Assembly (NCBI GenBank): GCA_031763025.1
Contig: JASSKH010000017.1
Span: forward strand, 10,971,126-11,035,125
Source of the DNA: Macrocystis pyrifera
Taxonomy: Eukaryota > Sar > Phaeophyceae > Laminariales > Laminariaceae
DNA length: 64,000 nt
Direction: 5' to 3'
Both the position numbers and the translations under genes were made by a program. Numbering within the stretch: position 1 is the first letter of the stretch; each line of letters starts with the position of its first letter. The notes beneath the pieces were generated by a model. It had not been told where the DNA came from. It did not search any database and worked only from the letters and a program-made list of their open reading frames with translations. Shown here piece by piece: positions 10,487 to 23,139 of the stretch.

Positions 10487-13400
10487 TGCCGAGTCTGAGG
10501 CCTTCCGCGTTCAACTTTCTGATGTACCAGCAGGAAAAAGGAGGTATCGCAAAGACTCCAACTTGGTGCTCTCGGGGGTGGAGGTAGCGATAAAATGTAT
10601 CACATGGTACAGTGGTAGAGGTCACGGACCCACGAAGAGCAGTACATTTCTAGGGCGACGACCCAACAAACGACGAAACTAAACTAACAACCAGATGCCA
10701 GGTAGCCTCCAGGCTCTAACGGCCTCATAGTTCTTCTGCTTGAGGTCAGTCCGTCGGGCGCATTCGATTACTTATACAGCAGTGCGGGAAATGTTTCGGC
10801 TCACAAACAAGCGGAAGAACTACTGCTGTGTACAACTTATTGAAAAACCAGGTACCATTAACATAGCATCATAGCATCTGATGCTGCGAATGCTATATAC
10901 GGGTTGGGTACTCTGGAAGCATGTGTATGCATTGCGTGTGCATACCGGGGGTCATCAGTTCTTAGCCTTTGTTGTCGACCCGTAAAACGTCTATCTATTA
11001 TATAGATCGTCTGATGCCCAAAAAGCAATACTTGAATAAAGTATTCGCTGGTGCCCAATTTATCATAGCAGCTTAGAGTGGAGCAATTGCAAAAATTGCA
11101 AAAACGAAAAATCCATTTTTCCCTCCCCTCACACACATTCCAAGCGCACGCTTCTCCCTTCGCCGGCATGCCCAGCACCTTCTTACTTATGCAGGTTGGC
11201 ATACCGTAATACGACTGGTACTAGCGCCGTGCTTCTCGTCGTGGCCACAGCGATTCGCAGCTGCTCTCTTGCAGCAATGCGGTTTCTACTTTTGATCCTT
11301 GCTGATATTATATTGTTCATCTTCGCTTTGACACGTACTCGTATCACATGATACGTGCGTCGCCTTCTGTCACCGTGGGCGACGAAAACATCACTGGTTT
11401 TAGAGACGGACGGGGTCTTTGAAGACCCCTAAAAAGCATCTCCATCCTCCTCTGCACGTGTTCAAAGCTGCCCCCAGTTCGCGAAGCTTAGCAATGTTAA
11501 AAGGGTTACTCACAACGTACCAGGTATCGTCCCGGGAAAAACACGCGTACGTATTCCACCGCATACCGCGCACCAGCCGGTAGCAGGTGCCAAAGAGCAC
11601 AAACAACCATCCTCACGTCAAGCACCACCGCCACCATCACCGCCAGCTATGCCCCAGCAGCAGCAGCAGAAGCTTGTCGCTAGTGGTGGTGGTGGTGGTG
11701 GTGGTGGTGGTTGTCGTGGTTGCTCCTTCAGGATATGGTGATGGTGGTGGGCATCCTAATTTGCTGTGTGCTCACTGAAAAAAAAAAAAACAGGTGTCAG
11801 GTACCAGGTCCCAGAGATGATCATCCTCACCACCGCCACCAGCTGACCACCAGCAGCAGGAGCTTGTTGCTGGTGGTGGTAGTGGCAATGGTGGTGGATG
11901 CTGCTGCTGGTTCTGGTGGTGGCGGCGATGGACATGTACATGTTGCTGTTGTGCAAGACATGCCATTTTTCAAATTCTACCTATTAATAGAATGTACCTG
12001 GTACAAGGTAAAAAGTCTCTGCACTGACGCGCATCGCTCAAGCACGAAAGCCACATCCCAAGACGATTGCCGGCACGCGCATGGTCTTACCTGGAGCCCC
12101 ATAGTACAGACCAATCAGCGTTTCATTTGGTTTTTACTTAAACAATGAAAGGAATACCTGGCACAAAAAAAGCCTTAGGCTGTAGGAAGGTGTTCCCATG
12201 GTACATCTGATAGTACCAGAGGGATGATGACCAATTAAGGGCAATACAGGGAGTATGTGGCGGTGGGAACCACCACCCCGTTCGTCGTCTACGCTCTGTT
12301 TCACCGTATTTAAGCCAAAAGCGGTCAACCAGAGAGGACGACCGTCTCAGCTGTAGTGCTGTAGCGCGGCCAAGGGGATGTAGGGACCGACGTGCAGGCT
12401 TGTAGCAGCACAAAGGCAAAGCAGGGATGGGTAAGCTACTGGTGATCGAGTTTTTTTTATCTTCCCAGCGTGGGTAATCAGCTGAGATTACGATGGAGAT
12501 AGCTCTTGGCCGTCGCAGTATGAGAGCCTACGGCAGGCGCAACTTCATCGCCGGGTGGGAGACTGCCCGAATCGAGTGCCACTAGCTTGCCTCCAGGAAG
12601 GATACAACGGAAGAGACGTCTATACACCATGTGCCTGTTACCTTTGTGTCGTGCTGTTGTACAAGAGTGGCGATGAGTGCAGAGTTTTTAGGTGATTATG
12701 TACGTCGAACACTGGTGTTGTATACTCCCTCCGACCGACCGGGTACAACAGCAGGAAGTACCTACCTGGTACAAGGTGCACTGCTGTACGGACTCACGCC
12801 ACTACCATTTGGTGCGCTACTACTTGGGCAGGATTGGCCCCTATTGCCTGCACCGTACAAGCTTCGCCTATTTCCCTGCGCTCTTACCTTCCCCCATAGT
12901 AGCAGCTGTGGTATTGTGTTAGCTATACCTGGTACTGTTCAGCTCAAAGATATTACCCGGTACCGGTCTGAACGGAAATATAGGTAGCGTGTAAACATTA
13001 ATATGGATACGAAAAGCTCCGAATATTTCCGTTCAGCGTGGTAAGTACAGCTGCAGCCTTGGAATTGCTCTAAGAAGAACCGCCTGCGAGGCACCTCTTG
13101 GCCTCATCGCTACACGCACCCGGGCTGTATATCGGTATTGACTTGCGCAGTAGTTCACCCTACACATATCGGGCACCGCACTGGTTATAGATGTACCTAC
13201 AGCAGCAGCACTGACAGGACCAGTTATCGGTACCATTTTCGTGCTGTGTGTTTGGGTATGATTAATCGAACGATGAGTGCCGTTTGAAATCATGTTGAGA
13301 GCAATGCGGAGGGGTGGTGGTACTGGCAGTACTGCTGGCACTGGCGATGTAACACCTGTAGATCGCTCCCCTCTTTGCAATCACGCCTCTCTTTGGCTCT

Positions 13401-15961
13401 AGAAATAGTGCGACACCAGACGGTATGTTGACACCAGAGAAAAAAACTACTGTACGCTACAGGAGTTGATAGTTTCAGGCTCAAGGTTTGGACAAAGATA
13501 AGGATGTGGCAATGTTTATACTGGAAGTTGAGTAGGACGCAACCTGCCTCACACGAAAATAAATAGAGCCGTGATAAAAATAAGAAAATAAGATATGCCA
13601 AAGTGGTGTCGCATACTGGCAACATACGCGTGGTGTTTGTCGTGCGATTGTCAGCCGAAAGCGATGCCCTTGGAGCGGCGGCGACAGCGGAGAGGGAGCA
13701 GGAGGACCAACACAGGCGTTGCTTGCTGAGGGAGTCAATTCGCGGACGGGAAACAACAGGCCAAGCAGTAGTAAACAATAGTCGTGCATGAGAATCGGCG
13801 CAAGGAACAGGCCCGCCGGGTGAGGGTGGTGAGGGTTGTACGCTCAACCCCGTGCCAAGACCCAAGTCCGGAACCGCACGCCGGGGTGAAAACGCCAACG
13901 GCAAAGGTGCTCGTCTTGGCGGACAGGAAATGATACCACACCTGCCCTGCGCGGCGAGTGAGCTACGTGCGACGGAGATGGGGCAGAGGGAACTCCGGCG
14001 GCGAAACACTCCACGGTGCCGCAGCTATCAGCGCTGAGCCCACACCAGTCGTCGCAGGTGTGGAGGTGGGGCGAGGGGGGAGCAGCAAGCGTGCACGATG
14101 GGTAAATCCCAAACGGCGACGGACAGCAAGGGCCCATTGGTGTGAACGCGAACGCCGGCGTTTCGCGCTAAAAGGATAGGGAGGAAATCCCGATTTAGGT
14201 GAGCAACACTGGCACCAAGTAGTGACCGGCACTTCTTTCGTCGCCGTTTTTGCGCACGTTGCATCAAGCTTTGAGGCTAAACTAGCAGTTTGATTTACTC
14301 CAACCTCTCCCTATTTGTTCGTGGCGACTGATGCTGCACACCATCTATGTGAGCCTTAAGCCTTCTCGTGCAGTGTCACAGCAGTAGATAGGGTACGGCA
14401 GGTTGTGCTGTTTTTGCTTCAGCAGTACCAGCGATATGGGCGTGGTTTCTGTCATACTGAGTGCCGTGTTAAATGTGCCATGACTCTTGTTTCCCGTGCT
14501 ACCGCCGTCGGCCGGAGTGTGCATGCACCTAGAGTTTCCCATGCGATGCAGTATCCTGCTTTGCCACGGCGCCTGCAGTAGTTTGCATGTTTTGGGAATG
14601 GAGGATATATATATTCTTTCAAAATTCCGAGCAGAAGACTTCGCGATGGTAAAGGCGGCCCTCTGCCATACAACTTCGCGGTAGTGGAATAGCCCCTCCG
14701 CCAGTAGGGCGGGTGTCATACCATGCAGACAGCACTGGAACGGGACACGTGTCGCTATATTCACAAGTACCGGAGGTTAGCTACACTGACGCAAAACTGA
14801 AGGAGCACGATGTCGTCACGGATATGGAAGCGGTGAAAACGTCCTTGTCCCCATTTTGAGTAACAAGGCCGGCCACCCTGAGGCGTACTGTTAAAAGAGC
14901 AAGTGGAACCCAGTCCGCCTTGGTGTTTTAAAGCCTCTGGGTGTTCGAGTGAGGGCCTGTACAGTTCCGGCAATATTCTTGCTGCATTAGGGCTAAATGA
15001 CACGTCCTTCCCACGTTCGACGTATCACGGGCATCACGGCCACATCAACACCAGGGAACCGCTAAGGGCTGTTAGCGCAAAAGGTGCACCAATCAAGACC
15101 AACTGCCGCGCTTTCGTCGGTAGTGGAGGCCCCGCAAGTACCACTCGTGGCAAAGGCTTACTTGTTGAATCGCCGATGACCTTCAGTATGAGCAGATAGT
15201 ATGCAGAACATCAAGCTGCTCGAGACCAGGGGGGGGGGGAGAGGGTGGCTGTGCAGTCGTCAATGCTATCGAGATTTTCGCGCGTTTGTCAGGGGGCACG
15301 AGATGGCAGTGCGGGCATAAAAAGACCATCACAATCACTTTTGGCAGCAGCACCACGGTGGAAGGTGTATTAACTGCTGTGCACCCGACGAGCTTTCCCG
15401 CCTCTTTTAAGCATCCGAAGGAGACGGGCGCAAATTGGAAGTCCAGTGAGAAGTGTGCAATTTTGGCGCACAATGATGGGCACGATGAGTGCGGGTGGTC
15501 CGAAGAATACTGTTCAGATCAAACTCGAGACTTGTGCGGCGAAACACGTTCCACGCGTTAGCCCACGATCGTTCGTTTCTGTAGATGTCGAATGTGTGGA
15601 AATCGGTCACGTACAGCTCTCGCAAGCAGTACTACAAAAACACAAGTTTAGTTTCAAGCAGACAAAGTCTGTACCCACCGCTCTACTAAATACTTTTTTT
15701 CGCATATATATAGGCAAAATAAATACTTGGTCGCTTTGCTCCCTCGTTTTTGGCGCTTCACGCCAAATTAATTTAACTGCCAGCTCTAGGTAAGACCATG
15801 GGCGTGCGGCCCTTTATTTTGATGCAGCTGTGCAGTAATCTCGTCCTATTTATCCCCGAAGTTGTTTTGCCTAGGGCAGCTGCAGCTGGGCAGTCACAAC
15901 ACACGCGATGGTGGCCAAGGTACTGATACTCTCCCTGGCCGTGGTGGTCGATGCACGAGTG
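10487..15961. other. No recognised gene; simple repeats
   Basis: Upstream side of the PPR gene, 5.5 kb. Open stretches here are short, proline/serine or valine rich, and overlap in several frames. Two CACCACC...GGTGGTGG hairpin-prone simple repeats lie at about 11600-11760 and 11820-11945. TACCTGGTA-type words occur near 10.85, 11.52, 11.80, 12.00, 12.77 and 12.93 kb. A minus-strand open stretch at 15473-15183 contains CPHCHLVPPDKR, but I cannot tie it to any family or splice pattern. Confidence 0.5.
11600..11945. repeat. Paired (CCA)n/(TGG)n simple repeats
   Basis: Two blocks, 11600-11760 and 11820-11945, each run from CAC/CCG triplets through CAGCAG into a GGT-rich tract, so each can fold back on itself. 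They look like a duplication of one block. Confidence 0.7.
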
Positions 15962-16225
15962 TGTCATGGTATTCATGATCCCGGTTCCCCTCTATTGTCA
16001 AGGAGGCGTGTTTCTGATGCACACGCCAAACAAACAATATAAATGTATAACCCCCCCTACTCTCAGAACTCTCTGATAGCCAGGAAAGCGGAATCATCAA
16101 GATAAGACATCAATTTCTGTGAGTAACTACATGCGTATAGTTCGACCTGCATCACATTAGTCGGGCCGGCCCCATACTGACCCATTTGTTATCCGATAAT
16201 CTGCCCATACAACGGTATACCTTCA
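15962..16225 (+). repeat. Gypsy 5' LTR
   Basis: Left LTR of the Gypsy element, 264 bp, TG...CA ends. Matches 24766-25025 along its whole length. Confidence 0.88.
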
Positions 16226-16249
16226 AACATGGAGTCGTCGGCAGGACGG

Positions 16250-16862
16250 GGGGGGGGGGGTCACGCTGAGGTTGACTGCGAAGGGTCCGGCGACGACGCG
16301 CCGGCGGAGCCCGTTAGCCGCTCTGCCGATTAAGCCCTCCCGACTCCTTCTGGTTCTGCTGAGCAGACCACGGACGACCCAGCCGAGACGCTTGCCGGCC
16401 CTGTTCCCGCCGTCTACTCGGCAGCAATAACACCCGCCCAATGGGCGGCGTTACCCCCGACGCTCCGCGGAGACATGGCCATGAAGCCCCCCCGAACTGT
16501 AAAGAAAGTGCACGCCCTGGAAGAGGAGGCGCTCCAGCTCCAGCAACGCCTGGAGGAAGACGCTTTGAGTCCGGGGCGTGACTTTCTATACGGTTCGGGG
16601 AGCCTTCATGACCATGTCTCCGCGGAGCGTCGGGGGTAACGCCGCCCATTGGGCGGGTGTTATTGCTGCCGAGTAGACGGCGGGAACAGGGCCGGCAAAC
16701 GTCTCGGCTGGGTCGTCCGTGGTCTGCTCAGCAGTACCAGAAGGAGTCGGGAGGGCCTGGTCGGCAGAGCGGCTAACGGGCTCCGCCGGCGCGTCGTCGT
16801 CGGATCCTTCGTATTAATAGTCGACCTCGGCGTCCATTGGGTGAGGCAGAGTCGTAGCCATA
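16250..16862. repeat. Inverted duplication of a gag segment in the Gypsy element
   Basis: Bases about 16256-16560 repeat gag sequence found at 17860-18165 in direct orientation. Bases about 16595-16862 repeat nearly the same gag stretch (about 17848-18100) in reverse orientation. The two lie side by side and form a hairpin with arms of roughly 250 bp next to the left LTR. It looks like a template-switch or foldback event in an ancestor of this copy. Confidence 0.85.
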
Positions 16863-19800
16863 ATGGAAGAGGAGACCCCGCTCCCTAGAGAGCGCCGTAG
16901 AGTCTCGCCTGCGTCAGCCTTCGGGCCCGTGACCGCCGACGCTACCACCGCGACCCAGAGTAGTTGCCTCTCGCCCGTGTCGGCCTTCGGATTCTTGACT
17001 GGTGATGCTACTACTGCTGCCGCATCGGACGACTTGGTTCCTCGGAACCCTGTCAGCTCCCCAAGACCTCCTGTGCGCTACCCGCAAACTCGGGGCAACT
17101 GGCCACTTTGGCCCGGACCTCGTGATCCGCTGTCACAGCCTTTACCAACGGCCGAGGTGGCCGTGGACCTCCCACGAGACGAGTCTCTGGAACGGTCTCA
17201 AAGCCTGGTCGCCCAGGTGGTCTGCCTGCCAGGCACACCCACCTCTCCTGTTCGGACAGCAGTACCACACCCACGTACTCTCTCCGTTAGTACAGCAGTA
17301 CCGACCGCACGTACTACTTTTGGTCGTTCAGCAGTACCTTTTGCTCCTACTCGCAACCCTTCAAGCCCTGGGGACGCAGAAGAAACCCTCTCGCCGCTCT
17401 CGATCATCCTCCCGACCCTGGAGGACGTTCCGTCACGCTGCAGCACATTATTTGTGGTCGATGACCAACCATTGGTGGAAACCCCAGCCACTCTCACGCA
17501 ACGCGACCCGCGAAGAATCCGGCGTGCAGCTCGAGCGCACGCCCGCCGTCAGCTACACGCCGAGATCTTGGATCTGCTTCAGGACAACCCTGAACCGACC
17601 ACAACTTCACTTACTACTACTACAGGACGCTCAACCGGTGCATTCTCACTTGGTCGTAGTACCGCTGCAGTTGCCTCATCCCGGGACAGCTTCCCCCACT
17701 CAATCAGTCATGATGCGACTTCGTCATCACCCGCTGATTATTTCCCCGTGCTTCGTACGTTTTCCCCACCCGTGCCCGCGGCTGCGCCTCTCCTTCCGCT
17801 CTTCGACCCTCCAGACATCGACTCCTCTTCCAATATCGCTACCACTCTGCCTCACCCCATGGACGCCGAGGTCGACTACGAAGGATCCGGCGACGATGCG
17901 CCGGCGGAGCCCGTTAGTCACTCTGCCGACCAGGCCCTCCCGACTCCTTCTGGTACCGCTGAGCAGACCATGGACGACCCAGCCGAGACGCTTGCCGGCC
18001 TTGTTCCCGCCGTCTACTCAGCAGGAATAACACCCGCCCGATGGGCGGCGTTACCCCCGACGCTCCGCGGGGACATGGCCATGAAGGCCCCCCTAACCGT
18101 AAAGAACGTGCACGCCCTGGAAGAGGAGGCGCGCCAGCTCCAGCAACGCCTGGAGGACGACGCTTCTCGCGACGCCATCAGTGCCGCCACGGCCAGTCGT
18201 GCCCAGAGCCGGGCGAGGATGGCGACGCTGGAAGCAACCAAGGCCAAGCTCCGCCAGCTGGCGGCCGCAGACCGAGACTTGGCGCAAGCCCTCTCTTGCT
18301 CGGAGTCTTCGGACCGGGCATTGGCGGCGCCGAGCAATCGGCACGGTCCCTTGCGGCCAGCCGGCGCCGACCCCGGCAGGCTGACCCTGCCCTTCGTCGA
18401 GAGACTTCAGCGTCCTCCCCCGACCGGGGTTTCACTTCCCCCTCGCCCCAGTCTGTTCGGGACGTACTCACTGCATACAAGTGCCGCCCCGTGAACTCGG
18501 CTTCCATGGACGTCAGCCTCACCGCATTTACCACCTCCGAGCACCACGACCTCGGCGCCGCTTGCAAATTCGACGTCAGGACGCCCGCGCAGGCCTTGCT
18601 CGACACCTTCGAGTCTTTTCCGGGGGCGAGCCTCCGATTGGTGCTCCGCCACATCGACACGGCGCCCGCGTCACCTGGGCTGATCTCAGCAGCTCACACC
18701 CTCGTGGACGTTCTGAGGAAAGTCCACACCGTCCTTGGGCGCTGCGTGGCGTGGTCGGATAGCTCCACCCTCCGTGCGACCGCCGCCGCTTCTTCACCAC
18801 GCAGACAACACGGCGCCTCCTCCCCCCGCCACGGTCGCCTCGACAATGGCCGACAAGGCCGCTCGAAACGACGACCGCAGCAGCTCTTCTAACAACAAAC
18901 GGGCGGGGCAGAAGAAGACCCGGCGCGATGACTCGAGCCGCGGAGGTAGCAGCAGCAGCAGCGCCCCGGCTTGGAGGACGAAGTTCGAGAAGGAGGAGCC
19001 TGCAGACTCCGAAGACATTACGGAATCGAAGACACCCAGGCAAGTGACGCCCTCATTGATAGATATATCATCTAGTGACAAGTTGCACTCGCTTTCCCGT
19101 AGCGAAGTCGCTGCTGACCGCGCTCTCCCGATATCCTCGGCGACCGCCCACGCTCGACAAGATCAGATGAACCAGATTAATGATGCCGTTGATAACGCTT
19201 GCACTAGAGCCGTACATCAGTACATCACTATCGACTTATGCAAAGTCGATCGTGTTGTCGCCCTTCCTTTCAGCTCTGCAATAGCTCGAACAAAAGCGGT
19301 GCAACAAATCATTCGAAGTATAGCACGAGCCCTGGCAGACATTCTAGTTATGTGCGACGACCAATGTATCAAGGGCCTCGCGGCCGACGTTTGGATCCGA
19401 GGTTGGGAATGACCCCTCCAAAAAGTGGTTATGAAAGCAATCGTCACTGACCGTCCCTCTTCCTGGGACCTCACCGCCGTGTTCGACGATTTTTTCGCAC
19501 AGGTGAAAAGAAGCCTTGATGCACAGGCCACAGGACGGAGGTCTTCAACCAGCTCCGTTGCCTCATCTGCAGCCACTTCGACCACGGCGGCAGAACTGTC
19601 GCGTTCCAACGGCTACATACTTTTGGAGTAGCTAATGGAACCCCCTTCTCTGATTATTTTCGATCTTCCGAGTGGTGGTTTCTAGCGTTACGGGTTTCGA
19701 GAACGTTTTGACTCCGAATGTTTCGACGCTTTGGGAACTGGTTCGGCGTAGCGAAATGAACCAGTACCGGGGCTCATGCCCACACTTTATCCGGGTGCTT

Positions 19801-20501
19801 TGGCCACTGCCACCCCGTTTGTTTCGATTGATGCCATGTGGCTGTCTTTCCAGACCATGGCGACTAATAGAACTCCCGCTATAAGCGGCGATATATATAT
19901 TTCCTTGCCCCCTTTGGCGGGTCTTTCTTTGCAACCGCATGCAGGCAATCGCTCTCAGAGTAGAGTTGCCGCCCCGCCGTCCCGCTCGGGATCCGTGGGT
20001 TCCTCACGCAACCCTGTTGTAATGAGCGTCGCTGCTGCCGACCATTATGGTTCTGATCCGTTTAGTCATAACTACAACCACTGGCCGACTGAACCGTTCG
20101 ACTGGAAAACAGTATTCCAAGTATCCGAATCGTTTCAGAACAACGACCCCAGATTATGGACGCCGCTCATTACACCCGAAGAACGCGCGCAAGCTTTCCC
20201 CGACAGCAAAGGTCGCTGTTCAAATTGCCACGGCACCGATCACTCTTTCAAGCACCGCGTAAACGCATTTATTAATGTTAGTGGCTGCCTTAATCCTCAG
20301 CTAGGTCAACTCGGCGATAATGGTGATGCCTACCGTCACTGGCAGCAGCGCATGCGCTCCCACCGTCGCCGTGACCACTCTGTAGGTGGCGAAAACACAC
20401 GCTCGTCGTCTACCTCTGACCGTCGTAGAACTTCCTCACGACACAATGACAACAGCCGCAATCGCAATAATCACGGAGGCGACACACATGCGCCTTCGTG
20501 A
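16863..20501 (+). pseudogene. Gypsy gag-like region, fossil
   Basis: The longest open stretch is 16863-18494, proline/serine/alanine rich with a coiled-coil-like EEEARQLQQRLEDDASRD segment. Downstream frames, 18735-19412 and 19776-20501, carry Ser/Arg-rich text and the CSNCHGTDHSFKH motif, fitting a capsid and nucleocapsid order. The region is decayed and belongs to the Gypsy fossil. Confidence 0.7.
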
Positions 20502-21050
20502 AATTATTTACGCAACAATGGACAAGGTGGTTACCAACACGGCGTGCCTCAAAACACCGGTAACACCGCGTCCCTCCAGCTCGGACAAGACGCCCGAAAC
20601 GCAGGAACCGCGCCTCAGTCCCTCACAGTGTACCAACCCAACAAAGGAGCACCTCCGCCCCCCGCTTTGGTCGGTGGAACCCCTGGCGTGTGCCACGGCG
20701 CCTCGAACAATGGCAACCCCAATGCACGCCAGTCGGGTTTTTTTCGCTCCGGCTGACCGCCCAAGGGCGGTGCCCCCCAGCTCCCAGTTCCGCCTGTAGC
20801 ACTTGGTGCTCAAAGCTCGGACGCCGCCCCTCCGACTCCCCTTCCCGAAGCACCATCCCCAGCGGAGCTCGAATTTTGCGAGTCCGTCGAGCGGTACTCA
20901 CATGCGGACTGGGCGCGCGAACAACGCGCCGAACCAGAGTGTGATTCCGCCATTCGGTATCTACTTTTCGGAAGCCCCCCGGCCCTCCCCGATGACTTTC
21001 TTCTACACCTTCCATCACACGAACGCCCCCTCCTATCGGAAACCCGTTCT

Positions 21051-23132
21051 TTGGCTGAAAAAGGACGTCTCCGCAGGGATGACGACGGAACCCTTCCGTT
21101 GGTGCGGAAACCAACCCCTGTCCCGATAGCCGATCCTGGCGCGCCCAGCGGGCGCGCCGCTCGTCTGCTTAACGGCGAGCCCACCCGAATATATGTACCG
21201 CTATTCATGCGGCCGTGGATTATGCAAGCCTGCCACGGCAACGCCTTCTGCCACCTTGGAGTCGCTCGCACGCTTTCTATGCTCGAGCGCTTTTATTGGT
21301 GGATTGGCATGAACGAGAGCACACGGTGGTGGCTTCGACATTGCCTCCAGTGCCAAGCACGCAAAACGTCCAGACAGACAGACAGTGCGCTGGCCCGTCC
21401 TGTCGCTCCCCTTGCCCTCCGGACCTGGCATCGCGATCAGCGTCGATCATTTCGGCCCCTTCCCGGTTACGCCCAAGGGAAACTCCTACATCCTCCTTTT
21501 CACCGACCGTTTCAGCCGGCGCGCAGACATGTACGCCGTTTCCGCGGCCGAATTTACAGCCGAGGGCACCGCTGACATCTTAGTGAACAATTACATCCCT
21601 CTTTGAGGATGCCCCGTTAGTCTCCACTCCGACAACGGCCTCCAATTCTGCTCCAAGCTGTCTCACGCTATCCACAAGCTCCAGGGCATGCGGAAAACAT
21701 CTGCAAGCTCCTATCATCCTAACGGCAACGGCGGCGTCGAGCGCGTGAACCATATCATGGCTCAGATGCTCGCCATGGTCGTCAATGAACAACAAAATGA
21801 CTAGGATGCTCATTTGCCGCATGTGCAATTTGCATACAACAATTCCGTCAGTGCCGCCACCGGGCTGGCCCCCAACGAGGTGCACGTGAACCGCCTTCCC
21901 CGCCTACCCCTCACCGTCTTCGAGCACCCGTATGCTCGTGGACACCAAAGCCTCGCTCGGGACCAGCTCGAGTATGTCGACCTGGCCGCTGACCGACAGC
22001 GACGCTCGTTCGCCCTCGTTCGCAAACAACACGCCCTTAATATTGCCCGCGTTGAACGCCGCAATTCTGCGCTGTCCGACGGGCTAAACCAACTCCCCAC
22101 CTACGCCGTCGGTGGTTGGGTATTGATCTACAACACCGCCTCTACCATCCGACAAGGGGCCCAAACCGGCACTTACGCTAAGATCCTCAAAGCGAAGCTT
22201 TCGCTCAACTGGACCGGACTTTTCAAAATTTTTAATTGTCGGTCCCGCCTCTGCGAAATCGACGCCTGACGGTCGCTTCCTGACCGCCAAGCTCCTTTAC
22301 CTCGACCTTCCCAAAGGCTTGTCGGGCGCGGACGCGCCCTGTCGAGTGTCGTTGATTCGCTGCAAGCCTTGCGCAAACCCCCACGACAGCTCCGAACTTT
22401 CGCGGTTTCTTCCGGCGGGACTAACACCGTATGTCCTCAATAACTACACCTCAATAACTACACCTCAAAATCCCCTCCTGATCACGTCCCCGAGGACGAC
22501 CTTACCGCGTCCATCGACCGCCTAGAAGTCGAGAAAATCACCAGCCACCGGTCGGTACGTGGTCGGGGCGGTGTCGTAGTCGTCATCGACGAAACCCACT
22601 GGAAAGGCCTCCTTCAGCCTTCATGGGAGCGAGAGATGGACCTCCAGCACTTTCGGCAGCATGTTCTTCGTTACTGGGCTGGCACACCACTTCAACTCCA
22701 ACAGGAAAATCGGTTGTACCGCCGCATGCGCGTCGGTGCTGCCCAGCGAGAACTCTCACGAGATCAGGGCGCCCGATTTTTGTCTCCAGGCTATACAGCC
22801 TTGTCATGTTCCAAGATTGGACCAACCTTTTCAGCAGCACCATCCTCCCCGTCGGCGCCCACCTCTGGCACAGGGCCCGCGACCATCACTGGTGGCTCGG
22901 CAAGATTTCCGCCCACATCACGACAACCGCCATCTACATTGTTCGTTTCTTGGACGATCCCGGACCAGTCAAGCTCAAGCTCTCTCCTTCCCGCTACACT
23001 ACATATATCGGGGCTGGACGCAACTCCTGGTGCTTCCAGACTCGCCAAGGTAGAGCTCTTCAGCATGGAGTTGTACGCAACGTCGATGAGTCTCGCGGAG
23101 TCAAACTTCCCGACTCTGCAGTGACCAACTGA
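21051..23132 (+). pseudogene. Gypsy integrase and chromodomain-like tail, fossil
   Basis: Text typical of Ty3/Gypsy integrase is seen: an N-terminal zinc finger at about 21.23-21.37 kb, the catalytic core at about 21.4-21.85 kb (SVDHFGPFP, SDNGLQF), and a C-terminal part to about 22.25 kb. Further open stretches at about 22.5-22.7 kb resemble a chromodomain, and 22.8-23.1 kb carries WWLGKISAH and VRFLDDPGP, a Tudor- or chromo-like module. A chromodomain is known to guide integration in chromoviruses. The region is broken. Confidence 0.75.
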
Positions 23133-23139
23133 TTTTGCT

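Noticed and set aside
11587-12148. Valine- and histidine-rich open stretches
   Set aside because: They are translations of GGT/CAC triplet repeats in several frames on both strands.
15183-15473. Zinc-finger-like CPHCHLVPPDKR stretch
   Set aside because: Only one CxxC pair, no partner cysteines or histidines at useful spacing, and no splice context.
17053-18660. Minus-strand open stretches in the Gypsy gag region
   Set aside because: GC-rich shadows of the gag frame on the other strand.
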